From: Scybalocola_A sp900557175
GTDB taxonomy: Bacteria > Bacillota > Clostridia > Lachnospirales > Lachnospiraceae
Direction of reading: 5' to 3'
NCBI GenBank assembly: GCA_937890745.1
Contig: CALADH010000030.1
Coordinates: 1-38,932, forward strand
DNA: 38,932 bases
Each line of letters begins with the position of its first letter. Position 1 is the stretch's first letter. Below are positions 1-7,818 of this stretch, in pieces. Below the pieces are notes generated by a model. It searched no databases. It was not told the DNA's origin and saw nothing but the letters and a program-made list of their open reading frames with translations. Position numbers and translations under genes: made by a program.

Positions 1-371
1 TATGCCGGCCTCTGCGCTGATATATAGGACAGAAGTTTCCATATGTTATGCGACTGTTAGGCAATGGCTAACAGATGTCTTATGCAAATATAGGCGGAAA
101 TATGATATCTATTGTCTTATATCCACAAGTGCCGTCTGTGTGTTGTCGTTTGGCGGCAGAGGATGTCATGACAACTTGTTGCAGCGAAGCCAAAAGACAG
201 CGGCAGCGAGGGCTGCAAGTATGTTTTGTGCAGCGTGCATTTTTAGCATCGCAAACAAAACCATACGTGAAGCGCACGAGCAATGCCGCGTGTATGATGG
301 CTAGATGCCACAAAAAATTTATGACATCCTCGGACGCGCAAGTACAAACACATCGACAAACCTTAATTTAC
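1..371. other. Intergenic stretch without a convincing gene
   Basis: Several overlapping open frames exist here, but none has a ribosome site, a recognisable domain or plausible composition; the translations are rich in Cys, Arg and His. I see nothing firm in it. It may be decayed sequence left of the first real gene. Confidence 0.4.
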
Positions 372-401
372 TTGAAGTTAGATCTATTATCATGTTATAA
401 T
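372..401 (+). promoter_or_regulatory. Probable sigma-A promoter of the Gfo/Idh/MocA gene
   Basis: TTGAAG at 372-377 and TATAAT at 396-401 are separated by 18 bases. The box pair lies about 60 bases before the start of the oxidoreductase gene and no other good promoter lies between. A promoter is inferred from sequence only. Confidence 0.5.
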
Positions 402-461
402 AGATACATAGTAAGCATAGCCACATGTTGTGTTATGCATCGTGCGTAAGGAGGAATTTGT

Positions 462-1445
462 ATGGTTCGATGGGGAATTGCAGGTGCCGGAGGCATTGCG
501 GAAGTATTTGCGAAAGCAGTGACCGGCATGAAGGATAAAGAGATTGTGCTTGAGGGAATTGCGTCAAGAAATTATGGAAAGGCATATAAATTTGCAAAAA
601 AGAATGGCGTCAAAAAAGCCTATGAAAGCTTTGAAGCGATGATAACATCGGATGACATTGATGCTGTTTATGTGGCAGTGCCGCACCCGTGGCATTGTGA
701 GTATGCTGCGGCAGCACTTAAAGCTAAAAAGCATGTGCTCTGCGAAAAACCGATGGCGATGAACGGGGCGCAGGTACAGTATTTGATTGATTTAGCGTAC
801 GACAATAATGTATTTCTTATGGAAAATATGTGGACACGGTTTCTGCCGATTACAAAACAGGTACGGACGTGGATTGAGGACGGAGAAATCGGCGAGGTGC
901 GTATGATGCTTGCCAATTTTGGCTTTACGGCAGAAGGATATCCGGATACGCGTTGGTTTAATAAAAACTTAGGCGGCGGCGCGCTGCTTGATGTCGGCGT
1001 TTATCCAATCAGTTATACAACGATGATTATGGGCTTTGATATTGATGATATTCAGACATGTGCGTATATTGGCGAAACCGGTGTTGATGAACATATGAAC
1101 GTTCTTTTGAAATACAGGGGCGGTCGATTTGTGTCCAATATTTCATGTTCTGTTGTCAATGATTTTGGTTCGGATATGATTATTTCCGGCGAGTACGGAA
1201 GGATTGAAATTGATAATTTCCAGCGCAGTGAGAGGGCGGTGCTGTATAAAAATGGTGAAGAACCGATAGAAGTCTCTCTTTTACATGAGATTAATGGCTT
1301 TGAATATGTGATTCGGGATGTATGCCATTGCATTGAACTCGGGGAGATTGAAAATCCGAGACTTCCATGGGTGGTCACCCTTGAAAATATGCGGATTATG
1401 GACAGACTCAGACAAATGTGGGGACTATATTATCCGTGTGAATAG
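462..1445 (+). CDS. Gfo/Idh/MocA family NAD(P)-dependent oxidoreductase
   Basis: A 327-residue cytoplasmic dehydrogenase-type protein. The N-terminal Rossmann fold shows the dinucleotide loop GAGGIA at residues 7-12. The family signature EKP is at 95-97, Lys96 being the usual catalytic lysine. The C-terminal half (about 125-325) fits the GFO_IDH_MocA alpha/beta domain, with the LGGGALLDVGVYPI segment typical of trans-dihydrodiol dehydrogenase-like members. The ATG at 462 has an AAGGAGG site just upstream. The substrate cannot be read from sequence; members act on sugars, inositols or dihydrodiols. It precedes the muropeptide salvage genes, so an amino-sugar substrate is possible but not shown. 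The length is normal for the family. Confidence 0.85.
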   Translation: MVRWGIAGAGGIAEVFAKAVTGMKDKEIVLEGIASRNYGKAYKFAKKNGVKKAYESFEAMITSDDIDAVYVAVPHPWHCEYAAAALKAKKHVLCEKPMAMNGAQVQYLIDLAYDNNVFLMENMWTRFLPITKQVRTWIEDGEIGEVRMMLANFGFTAEGYPDTRWFNKNLGGGALLDVGVYPISYTTMIMGFDIDDIQTCAYIGETGVDEHMNVLLKYRGGRFVSNISCSVVNDFGSDMIISGEYGRIEIDNFQRSERAVLYKNGEEPIEVSLLHEINGFEYVIRDVCHCIELGEIENPRLPWVVTLENMRIMDRLRQMWGLYYPCE

Positions 1446-1456
1446 AAGCTTATCAT

Positions 1457-1479
1457 ATTGTGAAAATCAATTTCATAAT
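1457..1479. promoter_or_regulatory. Inverted repeat upstream of the epimerase promoter
   Basis: The arms ATTGTGAAA (1457-1465) and TTTCATAAT (1471-1479) match at eight of nine positions across a 5-base spacer. The site sits 13 bases upstream of the -35 box of the dipeptide epimerase promoter, where a regulator could bind. Its TGAAA/TTTCA halves recall, in reversed order, the palindrome in front of murR. That it binds a protein is inference. Confidence 0.4.
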
Positions 1480-1491
1480 AGGGCATTTTTC

Positions 1492-1520
1492 TTGACCGTT
1501 ATTTTGAACCTCCGTACAAT
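1492..1520 (+). promoter_or_regulatory. Promoter of the dipeptide epimerase gene
   Basis: TTGACC (1492-1497) and TACAAT (1515-1520) are separated by exactly 17 bases, a near-consensus sigma-A promoter. Transcription would start near 1527 and give a leader of about 25 bases. The -10 box forms part of the left arm of the 14-bp inverted repeat described separately. Confidence 0.65.
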
Positions 1521-1547
1521 GAAGCTATATTAAATTGTACGGAGGTT
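1507..1547. promoter_or_regulatory. Perfect 14-bp inverted repeat covering the -10 box and the ribosome site
   Basis: The left arm (1507-1520, AACCTCCGTACAAT) is the exact reverse complement of the right arm (1534-1547), with 13 bases between. The left arm contains the -10 box and the right arm contains the GGAGG ribosome site of the epimerase. A transcript reading through from the oxidoreductase gene would fold and hide the ribosome site. A transcript from the local promoter starts inside the loop and would not. As DNA the palindrome could also be an operator. Confidence 0.6.
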
Positions 1548-1551
1548 TATT

Positions 1552-2625
1552 ATGAAAATCACAGATGTAAAATTTGAACTCATTAAAATGCCTTTAAAAA
1601 AGCCGTTTAGAATCGCTTTTGCGACACAGACATATTCTGTAAATGCCCTCGTTAAGGTGATGACAGACGAAGGTGTGTGGGGCATTGGCGAAGCAGCGCC
1701 TTTTGGTCTGGTAACAGGAGAAAATGCAGCAATTGTCATTGAAGCATTGAAGGTATTTAAACAGGGCCTTATTGGTATGGATGCACTAAATATCGAAGGC
1801 GTGCATGAGATGATGGACAGACTGCTTAAGGACAATACATCGGCAAAGGCGGCAATTGATATTGCACTGTATGACATTAAAGGAAAAGCGATGGGGCAGC
1901 CGCTTTATAAGCTTCTTGGCGGTTATACAAATCAGATTGAAACGGATATGACGATTGGCATAGATACGCCGGAAAATATGGCACAGGAAGCTAAGCTTCG
2001 TGTCGAAAGAGACGGATTTAGAATATTAAAGGTTAAATGTGGACGGGACGTCGAGAGTGATATTTGTGCCATGAAGCTGATCCGGCAGGCAGTTGGCCCT
2101 AAAATCCGCCTGAGAGTGGATGCAAATCAGGGATATAGTCTTAGTGATGCCGTTTATGCGATGAAGGCATTTGAAAAAATCGGCGTAGGTGCCGTTGAGC
2201 AGTGTCTTCCGTGGTGGGATTTTGACGGCGCACGTCTGCTTCGGCAAAAGACAGATGTTTGTCAGATGCTGGATGAATCCATTCATTCATCTCAGGACGC
2301 ATTTCGGGCATGCATGATGAATGCCGCAGATATTTTAAACATTAAGCTGATGAAATGCGGAGGTATTTACGAGGCAGAAAAAATTAATGCCATTGCAGAA
2401 GCACACCATGTGTCTTGTATGGTTGGCTGTATGCTGGAGACGAAGGTTGCCATTGCGGCGGGGGTGGCTTTTGCAGCTGCAAAGAAGAATGTGACGGAGG
2501 CAGACTGTGACAGCTTTATGTATGCGGTCGATCCAGAGATGGGAATGAAAGGCGGCTTTAAAGTTGATGGCGGCCGATATACATTAAGTGGCCGTCCGGG
2601 CCTTGGGCTGGATATTGATTTTTAA
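1552..2625 (+). CDS. ykfB: Dipeptide epimerase (L-Ala-D/L-Glu epimerase, enolase superfamily)
   Basis: A 357-residue member of the mandelate racemase/muconate lactonizing branch of the enolase superfamily. The catalytic KxK pair is K160/K162. Metal ligands fit D190 (in DANQGY), E216 and D241 (in LDES), and the second catalytic lysine fits K268 in the KCGG motif. Near the C-terminus D318-C-D320 matches the DxD that binds the substrate amino group in L-Ala-D/L-Glu epimerases. The enzyme would convert L-Ala-D-Glu from murein peptides to L-Ala-L-Glu for peptidases. It has its own promoter and lies just upstream of the muropeptide operon, which supports the role. A related dipeptide specificity or o-succinylbenzoate synthase-like activity is less likely. 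Confidence 0.85.
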   Translation: MKITDVKFELIKMPLKKPFRIAFATQTYSVNALVKVMTDEGVWGIGEAAPFGLVTGENAAIVIEALKVFKQGLIGMDALNIEGVHEMMDRLLKDNTSAKAAIDIALYDIKGKAMGQPLYKLLGGYTNQIETDMTIGIDTPENMAQEAKLRVERDGFRILKVKCGRDVESDICAMKLIRQAVGPKIRLRVDANQGYSLSDAVYAMKAFEKIGVGAVEQCLPWWDFDGARLLRQKTDVCQMLDESIHSSQDAFRACMMNAADILNIKLMKCGGIYEAEKINAIAEAHHVSCMVGCMLETKVAIAAGVAFAAAKKNVTEADCDSFMYAVDPEMGMKGGFKVDGGRYTLSGRPGLGLDIDF

Positions 2626-2649
2626 TATTTCTTGAAAACGAATGTATAT

Positions 2650-2695
2650 AAGCAGACAGACTTGTCATTGTGGCAAAACTGTCTGCTTTGTTGTT
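2650..2695 (+). terminator. Probable terminator after the epimerase gene
   Basis: AGCAGACAG (2651-2659) pairs with CTGTCTGCT (2679-2687). Part of the loop can pair further (TTGTC with GGCAA), and a T-rich run, TTGTTGTTT, follows. It lies about 25 bases after the stop codon. Confidence 0.7.
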
Positions 2696-2730
2696 TAAAA
2701 ATTTCACTCAATTTAATGAAAATAGTTGCT

Positions 2731-2751
2731 TTATTTCAAAATATGAAATAA
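2731..2751. promoter_or_regulatory. Palindrome upstream of murR, candidate RpiR/MurR operator
   Basis: TTATTTCA (2731-2738) and TGAAATAA (2744-2751) are perfect inverted arms around a 5-base AT spacer. RpiR-family regulators bind AT-rich palindromes of this kind. It lies 24 bases upstream of the -35 box of the murR promoter. Binding is inferred. Confidence 0.5.
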
Positions 2752-2774
2752 TATATCATATATCGTTCAAAAAC

Positions 2775-2803
2775 TTGAAGTTTAGTTTCTTCAATTGTAT
2801 AAT
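2775..2803 (+). promoter_or_regulatory. Promoter of the muropeptide operon with a second inverted repeat
   Basis: TTGAAG (2775-2780) and TATAAT (2798-2803) are 17 bases apart. The -35 box is one arm of a short inverted repeat with CTTCAA (2789-2794), so a repressor could cover the promoter. The leader to the murR start is about 120 bases and no other gene was found in it. Confidence 0.65.
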
Positions 2804-2932
2804 ACACACATAAAAAGACGAAAAAAGCTGTAGTATTTATCTGAATTAGATATAAGCTGAAAGAGTTTCAAAGTATGTATTGTATAAAAAGACAATAAAA
2901 GCATGGAGATTTTTGTAAAGTGAGATGAAAAT

Positions 2933-3784
2933 ATGGAAAGTGTTATCGTAAGGTTCAGAGAGTATTTTTCGTCGGCCAGCGACAGTGAAAAAGAAGTAAT
3001 CAAATATGTTCTCGAAAATATGGAGAGAGCAGCCGGAATTAACATTCATGAGCTGGCACATGATTCATTTGTATCAGCAGCTACGGTGACGCGGCTGTGC
3101 AAAAAGATGGGTTTTAAAAACTATAAAGAATATCAGCGGCAGCTTGCCTGTGAGCTTGTTCTGAAAAAAGAGGTTGTTATCAGTAACGATGCCGAGATTA
3201 TGAAAAATGACAGTCTTGACCTTCTTGTTCAAAAAAGCATTGCAAGGAGTATTGCTTCACTGGAAGATACGAGAGATTTAATTCATACAGAAACATTGAA
3301 AAAATGTATCGATCTGTTTGAAAAGGCGGAGAGTATTACCTTTTTTGGTGTGGGCGCCTCACTTTTAGTTGCAAAAGATGCCTATCTTAAGTTCGTGAGA
3401 ATCAATAAAAAATGTCAGGTGTATGAAGATCAGGATATACAGATGGTGCTGGCAACCAATATGAAGAAAAATGATTTGGCAGTCATTATCAGTTATTCCG
3501 GGAAGACACCGGCCATTGTTGATTTTGCGAAGATACTGAATAATAATTCAGTGCCGATTATTGCGATTACAGGATTTGCAGAATCGCCGCTTTCTAAAAT
3601 TGCTGATTACAATTTATATGTGAGCGCAGCGGAATACAGGCTGACATCGGGAAAGCTTGCATCAAGAATATCCCAGCTTTCAATTATTGATGTGCTTTAT
3701 CTGGCTTATATTCAGAGAACTTACGAGCAAAGCTCGGAGGCGCTGCATCACACTTATCTTATGAAAAGCAGGAGGGACGGATGA
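2933..3784 (+). CDS. murR: RpiR-family transcriptional regulator (MurR-like)
   Basis: A 283-residue regulator. The N-terminal HTH_6 domain (about 1-77) ends in a typical recognition helix region with VSAATVTRLCKKMGF. The SIS sugar-phosphate isomerase domain covers about 115-250. In this family the SIS domain senses a phosphosugar, in MurR N-acetylmuramate 6-phosphate. It is first in the operon and its stop overlaps the murQ start by four bases (ATGA), so the pair is translationally coupled. It probably controls its own promoter through the palindromes at 2731-2751 or 2775-2794. Whether it represses or activates cannot be read from sequence. The identity rests on family plus context; it could respond to another amino-sugar phosphate. 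Confidence 0.85.
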   Translation: MESVIVRFREYFSSASDSEKEVIKYVLENMERAAGINIHELAHDSFVSAATVTRLCKKMGFKNYKEYQRQLACELVLKKEVVISNDAEIMKNDSLDLLVQKSIARSIASLEDTRDLIHTETLKKCIDLFEKAESITFFGVGASLLVAKDAYLKFVRINKKCQVYEDQDIQMVLATNMKKNDLAVIISYSGKTPAIVDFAKILNNNSVPIIAITGFAESPLSKIADYNLYVSAAEYRLTSGKLASRISQLSIIDVLYLAYIQRTYEQSSEALHHTYLMKSRRDG

Positions 3785-4689
3785 AGGAACTTAATTTGAA
3801 TGAACTGACAACAGAAAAAAGAAATCCTGAGACGATGAATCTTGACGAAATGGGTATTAACGAGATTATTGAAGTGATGAATCATGAGGATTTAAAGGTT
3901 GTGGATGCTGTCAGAGGGGTACTTCCAAAGGTGGCGCAGATTATAAAGCTGACAACCAAAAGCCTTGAAACCGGCGGAAGAATTATTTATATCGGCGCCG
4001 GAACAAGCGGACGTCTCGGGGTTTTAGATGCTGTTGAATGTCCGCCGACCTTTGGGGTGGACAGTGATTGTGTCATTGGTCTTATTGCCGGCGGAGAGCG
4101 CGCGTTTGTGAAAGCAGTTGAAGGCGCTGAAGATAATATGGCGTTGGGCGCAAATGATTTAAAAGAAATCGGTGTCTGTGAAAATGATACAATTGTCGGT
4201 CTGACAGCCAGCGGACGTACACCGTATGTAATTGGTGCTCTGACTTATGCCAAAAGTATTGGCGCGGCGACGGCTTGTATTGCCTGTAACTTAAATTCAG
4301 AAGTGTCGGGATATGCGGATGTTGCAGTAGAGGTAGAAACGGGGCCGGAAGTGCTTTCAGGTTCGACGCGTTTGAAGGCAGGTACAGCAGAAAAAATGAT
4401 TTTAAATATGATATCAACAGTCAGTATGGTTGGCATCGGTAAGGTTTACAAAAATTTGATGGTTGATGTGCGGCAGACGAATGAAAAGCTTATTGTACGG
4501 TCTGAAAATATAGTGATGCAGGCTGTCGGCTGTGACCGCCCAACAGCAAAAGAAGCGCTTTTGACGGCCGGCGGTGAAGCAAAAACGGCAATACTTTATT
4601 TGCTTTTAGGTACGGATATGGAAAATACAAAACGTATTTTAAAAGGTGCTAAAGGAAAAATCAAGGATGCAGTAAAAATGAAAGCATAG
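3781..4689 (+). CDS. murQ: N-acetylmuramic acid 6-phosphate etherase
   Basis: A 302-residue cytoplasmic enzyme of normal length. It cleaves the D-lactyl ether of MurNAc-6-phosphate to GlcNAc-6-phosphate and D-lactate. The SIS fold carries the family hallmark IGAGTSGRLGVLDAVECPP (71-89); E86 is in the position of a catalytic glutamate. AVEGAED at 112-118 is the second conserved acidic segment. A GGAGG site lies before the ATG, which overlaps the murR stop. The product feeds amino-sugar catabolism, but no nagA or nagB lies in this window. Confidence 0.95.
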   Translation: MKELNLNELTTEKRNPETMNLDEMGINEIIEVMNHEDLKVVDAVRGVLPKVAQIIKLTTKSLETGGRIIYIGAGTSGRLGVLDAVECPPTFGVDSDCVIGLIAGGERAFVKAVEGAEDNMALGANDLKEIGVCENDTIVGLTASGRTPYVIGALTYAKSIGAATACIACNLNSEVSGYADVAVEVETGPEVLSGSTRLKAGTAEKMILNMISTVSMVGIGKVYKNLMVDVRQTNEKLIVRSENIVMQAVGCDRPTAKEALLTAGGEAKTAILYLLLGTDMENTKRILKGAKGKIKDAVKMKA

Positions 4690-4721
4690 TGTAACAAACG
4701 TATGATACGAGGAGGTTTATT

Positions 4722-5996
4722 ATGATGAAAAAAAGATGGTTGGCAATGGTACTAGGTATAACGATGGTGTCTGGAGCGCTTGCAGCGTGCGGCAATAACG
4801 GTGAAACATCCGGTGATGGCGGCAGCGGTGACAGCACCGGGGGCGGCGGTGAAATTTCTGTATGGATTCCACCATATGCGCCGTCAGATGCCGAAATGAC
4901 AGATCAGGAGTTTTGGGATACTCAGTTTGATGCTTTTGAAAAAGAAAATAATTGCACAGTGAAGGTTGAAGTGCTTCCATGGGATGGTTACGGACAGAAA
5001 GTGACGACCGGCCTGACATCCGGCGAAGGCCCGGATGTGCTCTATATTGATACAGCGTATGATTTGGCTGTTTCAGGTGCGCTTGAACCGCTGGAATCCT
5101 ATTTCACAGAGGAGGAACTTGAAAATTATATTTACTGGGATTTGGGAAAAATTAATGACACACAGTATTTGGCACCGATGCTTGTCGGCAATGCAAGTAT
5201 TCTCTACTGCAACATGGATGTTTTGAAGGAAGCAGGCGTGTCCGAAGTGCCGACAACATGGAAAGAATTTATGGATGCATGTAAAAAGATTAAGGAGAAT
5301 ACAGATGTGCAGCCATTTCTTCAAAGCTGGGGCGGCACAGGCAAGGGCGTGTTGATGACAAGTTTTCTGCCGTATTACTGGCAGGCAGGCGGAGAATTTC
5401 TTGATGACGAGGGCAAGCCTGCAATCAATAATGCGCAGGGGCTTGAAGCGCTTGAATTTTTAAAGAGCTTTTTAGATGAAGGTATCTTTGATGAGTCTAT
5501 CACTGCAGAAGATGATATTAAGACAAAATTCCAGGAAGGCAAGCTTGCAATGTATGTGGGTGATACAGGTGCTGCAAAGAAGAATACAGAAGCAGGCATT
5601 CATTGGGATTTCACACCGGCGCTTGCAGGCCCAAGCGGCAAAATGGCAACATGGATTGCTTCCGATTCACTTGCGATTGCTTCAAACAGCGAGAATAAGG
5701 AACTGGCAGTGAAAGCTATGAAATATATGTTAAGCGCTCCTGTCATGGATGCGTTCCATGAGCAGATGTATGCGATGTGTCCGATTACAAAAGATGCAAA
5801 ATATTTTGATAATGAAAAATTCCAGAAGATGTATACAGAACAGGCAGATATTTTCCATAACTGGCCGTCATTTGAAAATTCAGATGCATTATATGACCTT
5901 TTACTTAAAAATATTCAGTCTATGTTTATGGGAGATATGACGCCTCAGGAAGTTCTCGATGATGCGATGGAGCAGTATAATGCACTGACAATTTAG
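4722..5996 (+). CDS. ABC transporter sugar-binding lipoprotein of the muropeptide operon
   Basis: A 424-residue extracytoplasmic solute-binding protein of family 1 (MalE/UgpB type). The signal peptide ends in the lipobox LAAC with Cys23 as the lipidated residue, followed by a Gly/Ser/Asp-rich linker (about 24-45). The rest matches the bilobal binding fold, with segments such as GEGPDVLYIDTAY and FQEGKLAMYVGDTG. An AGGAGG site precedes ATG 4722. Placed between murQ and anmK, its ligand is probably MurNAc, anhydroMurNAc or a muropeptide. That is inferred from context. No ATP-binding subunit is encoded nearby, so a shared MsmX-type ATPase elsewhere is likely. Confidence 0.9.
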   Translation: MMKKRWLAMVLGITMVSGALAACGNNGETSGDGGSGDSTGGGGEISVWIPPYAPSDAEMTDQEFWDTQFDAFEKENNCTVKVEVLPWDGYGQKVTTGLTSGEGPDVLYIDTAYDLAVSGALEPLESYFTEEELENYIYWDLGKINDTQYLAPMLVGNASILYCNMDVLKEAGVSEVPTTWKEFMDACKKIKENTDVQPFLQSWGGTGKGVLMTSFLPYYWQAGGEFLDDEGKPAINNAQGLEALEFLKSFLDEGIFDESITAEDDIKTKFQEGKLAMYVGDTGAAKKNTEAGIHWDFTPALAGPSGKMATWIASDSLAIASNSENKELAVKAMKYMLSAPVMDAFHEQMYAMCPITKDAKYFDNEKFQKMYTEQADIFHNWPSFENSDALYDLLLKNIQSMFMGDMTPQEVLDDAMEQYNALTI

Positions 5997-6010
5997 AAAA
6001 GTTGTGATAT

Positions 6011-6056
6011 AGGGCTGCCCTGCCGGAACGAAAAATGTGATTTGGCGGGCAGCCCT
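6011..6056 (+). terminator. Hairpin between binding-protein and permease genes
   Basis: AGGGCTGCCC (6011-6020) pairs with GGGCAGCCCT (6047-6056), and GCC/GGC extends the stem past a bulged T. The downstream run is weak (TAGTTTAATT). Such hairpins often stabilise the upstream message or cause partial termination, so that the binding protein exceeds the permeases. That role here is inferred. Confidence 0.6.
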
Positions 6057-6090
6057 TAGTTTAATTAAAAATACAACAGGGAGGATTGGC

Positions 6091-6996
6091 ATGAAAGGCG
6101 GAAAAGTAGCAAAAACTTCAAGACGGACAAAGCGTCAGGCTTTTTACGGGATGCTTTATATACTGCCGTCATTTTTAATTATTATGACGTTTTGTGTTGT
6201 TGCGATTATTATGACGTTTTATTTCAGTCTGACAGATTTTAATATGTATTCATCACCTAAATTTGTCGGCCTGAAAAATTATATTTCAATCTTTAAAAAT
6301 GATACGTTCTATGCGGCGCTTGTCAACACAGTAAAGTATGTCATTGTGACAGTGCCGGCACAGGTGATTTTATCTCTCGGTATTGCGGCGTTTATTGCCG
6401 AAAAGCTGAGAAATAAATATGGCAGCTTTCTTCGGAGTGTCATTTTTATTCCGCAGATTATTTCAGCGATTGCCGCATCGGCTGTATGGAAAATTATTTT
6501 CAAAAACGACGGTATTTTAAACGGCATGGTTGAATTTTTAGGCGGTATGGGCTTAAACTGGCTTGGCGATAAAAATCTTGCATTTATATGTATTTCAATC
6601 GTGTCTATATGGAAAAGCGTCGGCTATTTTCTTATCATTTACTATGCCGGTATCATGGGTGTGTCAAGAGACCAGCATGAGGCGGCAATTGTGGACGGCG
6701 CCACAACGATGAAGCGATTCTGGTATATTACAGTGCCAAGTGTGAAGCCGATTACATATATGGTTATTACATTAAGCGTTATATGGTCTTTCCAAACGTT
6801 TGATATTATTTTCCAGATGACAACCGGAGGTCCGGGAACATCGACGCTGACATTGGCTTACCTGATTTATCAGTATGCGTTCGGTAACAGTAAGATGGGT
6901 TATGCCAGCGCAGTTGCTGTCATCTTGCTTATCTTTATTTTAATGATTCATCTGATTCAGGATGTCTTTTTCAAAGAAAAGGAGGTGGCAAAATAA
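6091..6996 (+). CDS. ABC transporter permease, MalF-like
   Basis: A 301-residue inner-membrane protein with six predicted membrane segments starting at about residue 20. The cytoplasmic EAA loop EAAIVDGATTMKRFWYITVP sits in the C-terminal half and contacts the ATPase. I start it at ATG 6091 because GGGAGG lies eight bases upstream; the longer frame from 6037 would begin inside the intergenic hairpin and has no ribosome site. The stop codon directly abuts the next start. It forms the channel with the following MalG-like subunit for the sugar delivered by the lipoprotein. Confidence 0.9.
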   Translation: MKGGKVAKTSRRTKRQAFYGMLYILPSFLIIMTFCVVAIIMTFYFSLTDFNMYSSPKFVGLKNYISIFKNDTFYAALVNTVKYVIVTVPAQVILSLGIAAFIAEKLRNKYGSFLRSVIFIPQIISAIAASAVWKIIFKNDGILNGMVEFLGGMGLNWLGDKNLAFICISIVSIWKSVGYFLIIYYAGIMGVSRDQHEAAIVDGATTMKRFWYITVPSVKPITYMVITLSVIWSFQTFDIIFQMTTGGPGTSTLTLAYLIYQYAFGNSKMGYASAVAVILLIFILMIHLIQDVFFKEKEVAK

Positions 6997-7818
6997 ATGG
7001 ATGCAAGAAAAAAGGGCGGCGTGCTTACAATCATCGGTATTGTTTTAGTAACATTTTTTGCAATCCTTTGTGTTGCGCCTCTTATATATATGTTTTTAAT
7101 GTCATTGACACAGTCCTACTCACCTTATTTTCATTTAAAAGATATCAGTTTCGATTTTTTAAATTATAGGACGGTGCTTTTAAGAGGCGATTACGCACGT
7201 TCACTGTTTAACAGTATTGTTGTTGCAGTATTGTCTTGTCTGTGGACGTGTCTTGTATCGGCGATGGCAGGTTACGGTTTTGAGAAAAAGCCAATGCCGG
7301 GCAAGGAATTTATTTATAAGGTTTATATTGCCACAATGATGATTCCGGGGCAGGTTACATTAATTCCGCTTTTTATCATTATGCGTGAGCTTGGCTGGTT
7401 AAATACATATCAGGCGCTTATTATACCGATGGCAGGCGCTTTTGGCGTCATGATGATGCGTTCGTTTATTAAGAGTGTGCCGGATGAACTTATGGAGGCG
7501 GCTCAGATTGATGGCTGCAAGGAGTTTTATATTTTCCTTAGAATCGTGATGCCGCTTGTAAAACCGGCAACAGTGTCTCTGACAATATTTACATTTGTTT
7601 CTTCATGGAACTCTTTCATATGGCCGTTAGTCAGTGCGACAAAGAGTAAGATGTACACACTTGTCGTATCCATGTCTCTTTTGGATACGACACTTGAGAA
7701 AAACTACGGTTTGATTATGGCCGGTGCAACAATTACATTTATCTTCCCATTTATTTTATATTGCTGCCTTCAGAAACAGTTTGTTGAAGGTATTGCACTT
7801 GGAGGCGTTAAAGGTTGA
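6997..7818 (+). CDS. ABC transporter permease, MalG-like
   Basis: A 273-residue membrane protein of carbohydrate ABC permease type 2, with six predicted helices. The EAA loop reads EAAQIDGCKEFYIFLRIVMP. The ATG follows the stop of the upstream permease with no gap, and AGGAGG overlaps the end of that gene (in AAAGGAGGTGGC). The stop overlaps the TTG start of anmK by four bases (TTGA). The tight packing indicates co-translation of transporter and kinase. Confidence 0.92.
   Translation: MDARKKGGVLTIIGIVLVTFFAILCVAPLIYMFLMSLTQSYSPYFHLKDISFDFLNYRTVLLRGDYARSLFNSIVVAVLSCLWTCLVSAMAGYGFEKKPMPGKEFIYKVYIATMMIPGQVTLIPLFIIMRELGWLNTYQALIIPMAGAFGVMMMRSFIKSVPDELMEAAQIDGCKEFYIFLRIVMPLVKPATVSLTIFTFVSSWNSFIWPLVSATKSKMYTLVVSMSLLDTTLEKNYGLIMAGATITFIFPFILYCCLQKQFVEGIALGGVKG

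Noticed and set aside
2..449. Overlapping plus-strand frames of 100 and 124 codons at the left edge
   Set aside because: No ribosome site, odd composition with many Cys, His and Arg, no domain; two frames overlap in different phases.
1089..1098. GAACGTTC inside the oxidoreductase gene as a fourth operator
   Set aside because: Only the inner bases match, it lacks the 10-base spacer and there is no promoter after it.
6037..6090. Longer start for the MalF-like permease
   Set aside because: It begins inside the intergenic hairpin; ATG 6091 has a good ribosome site.
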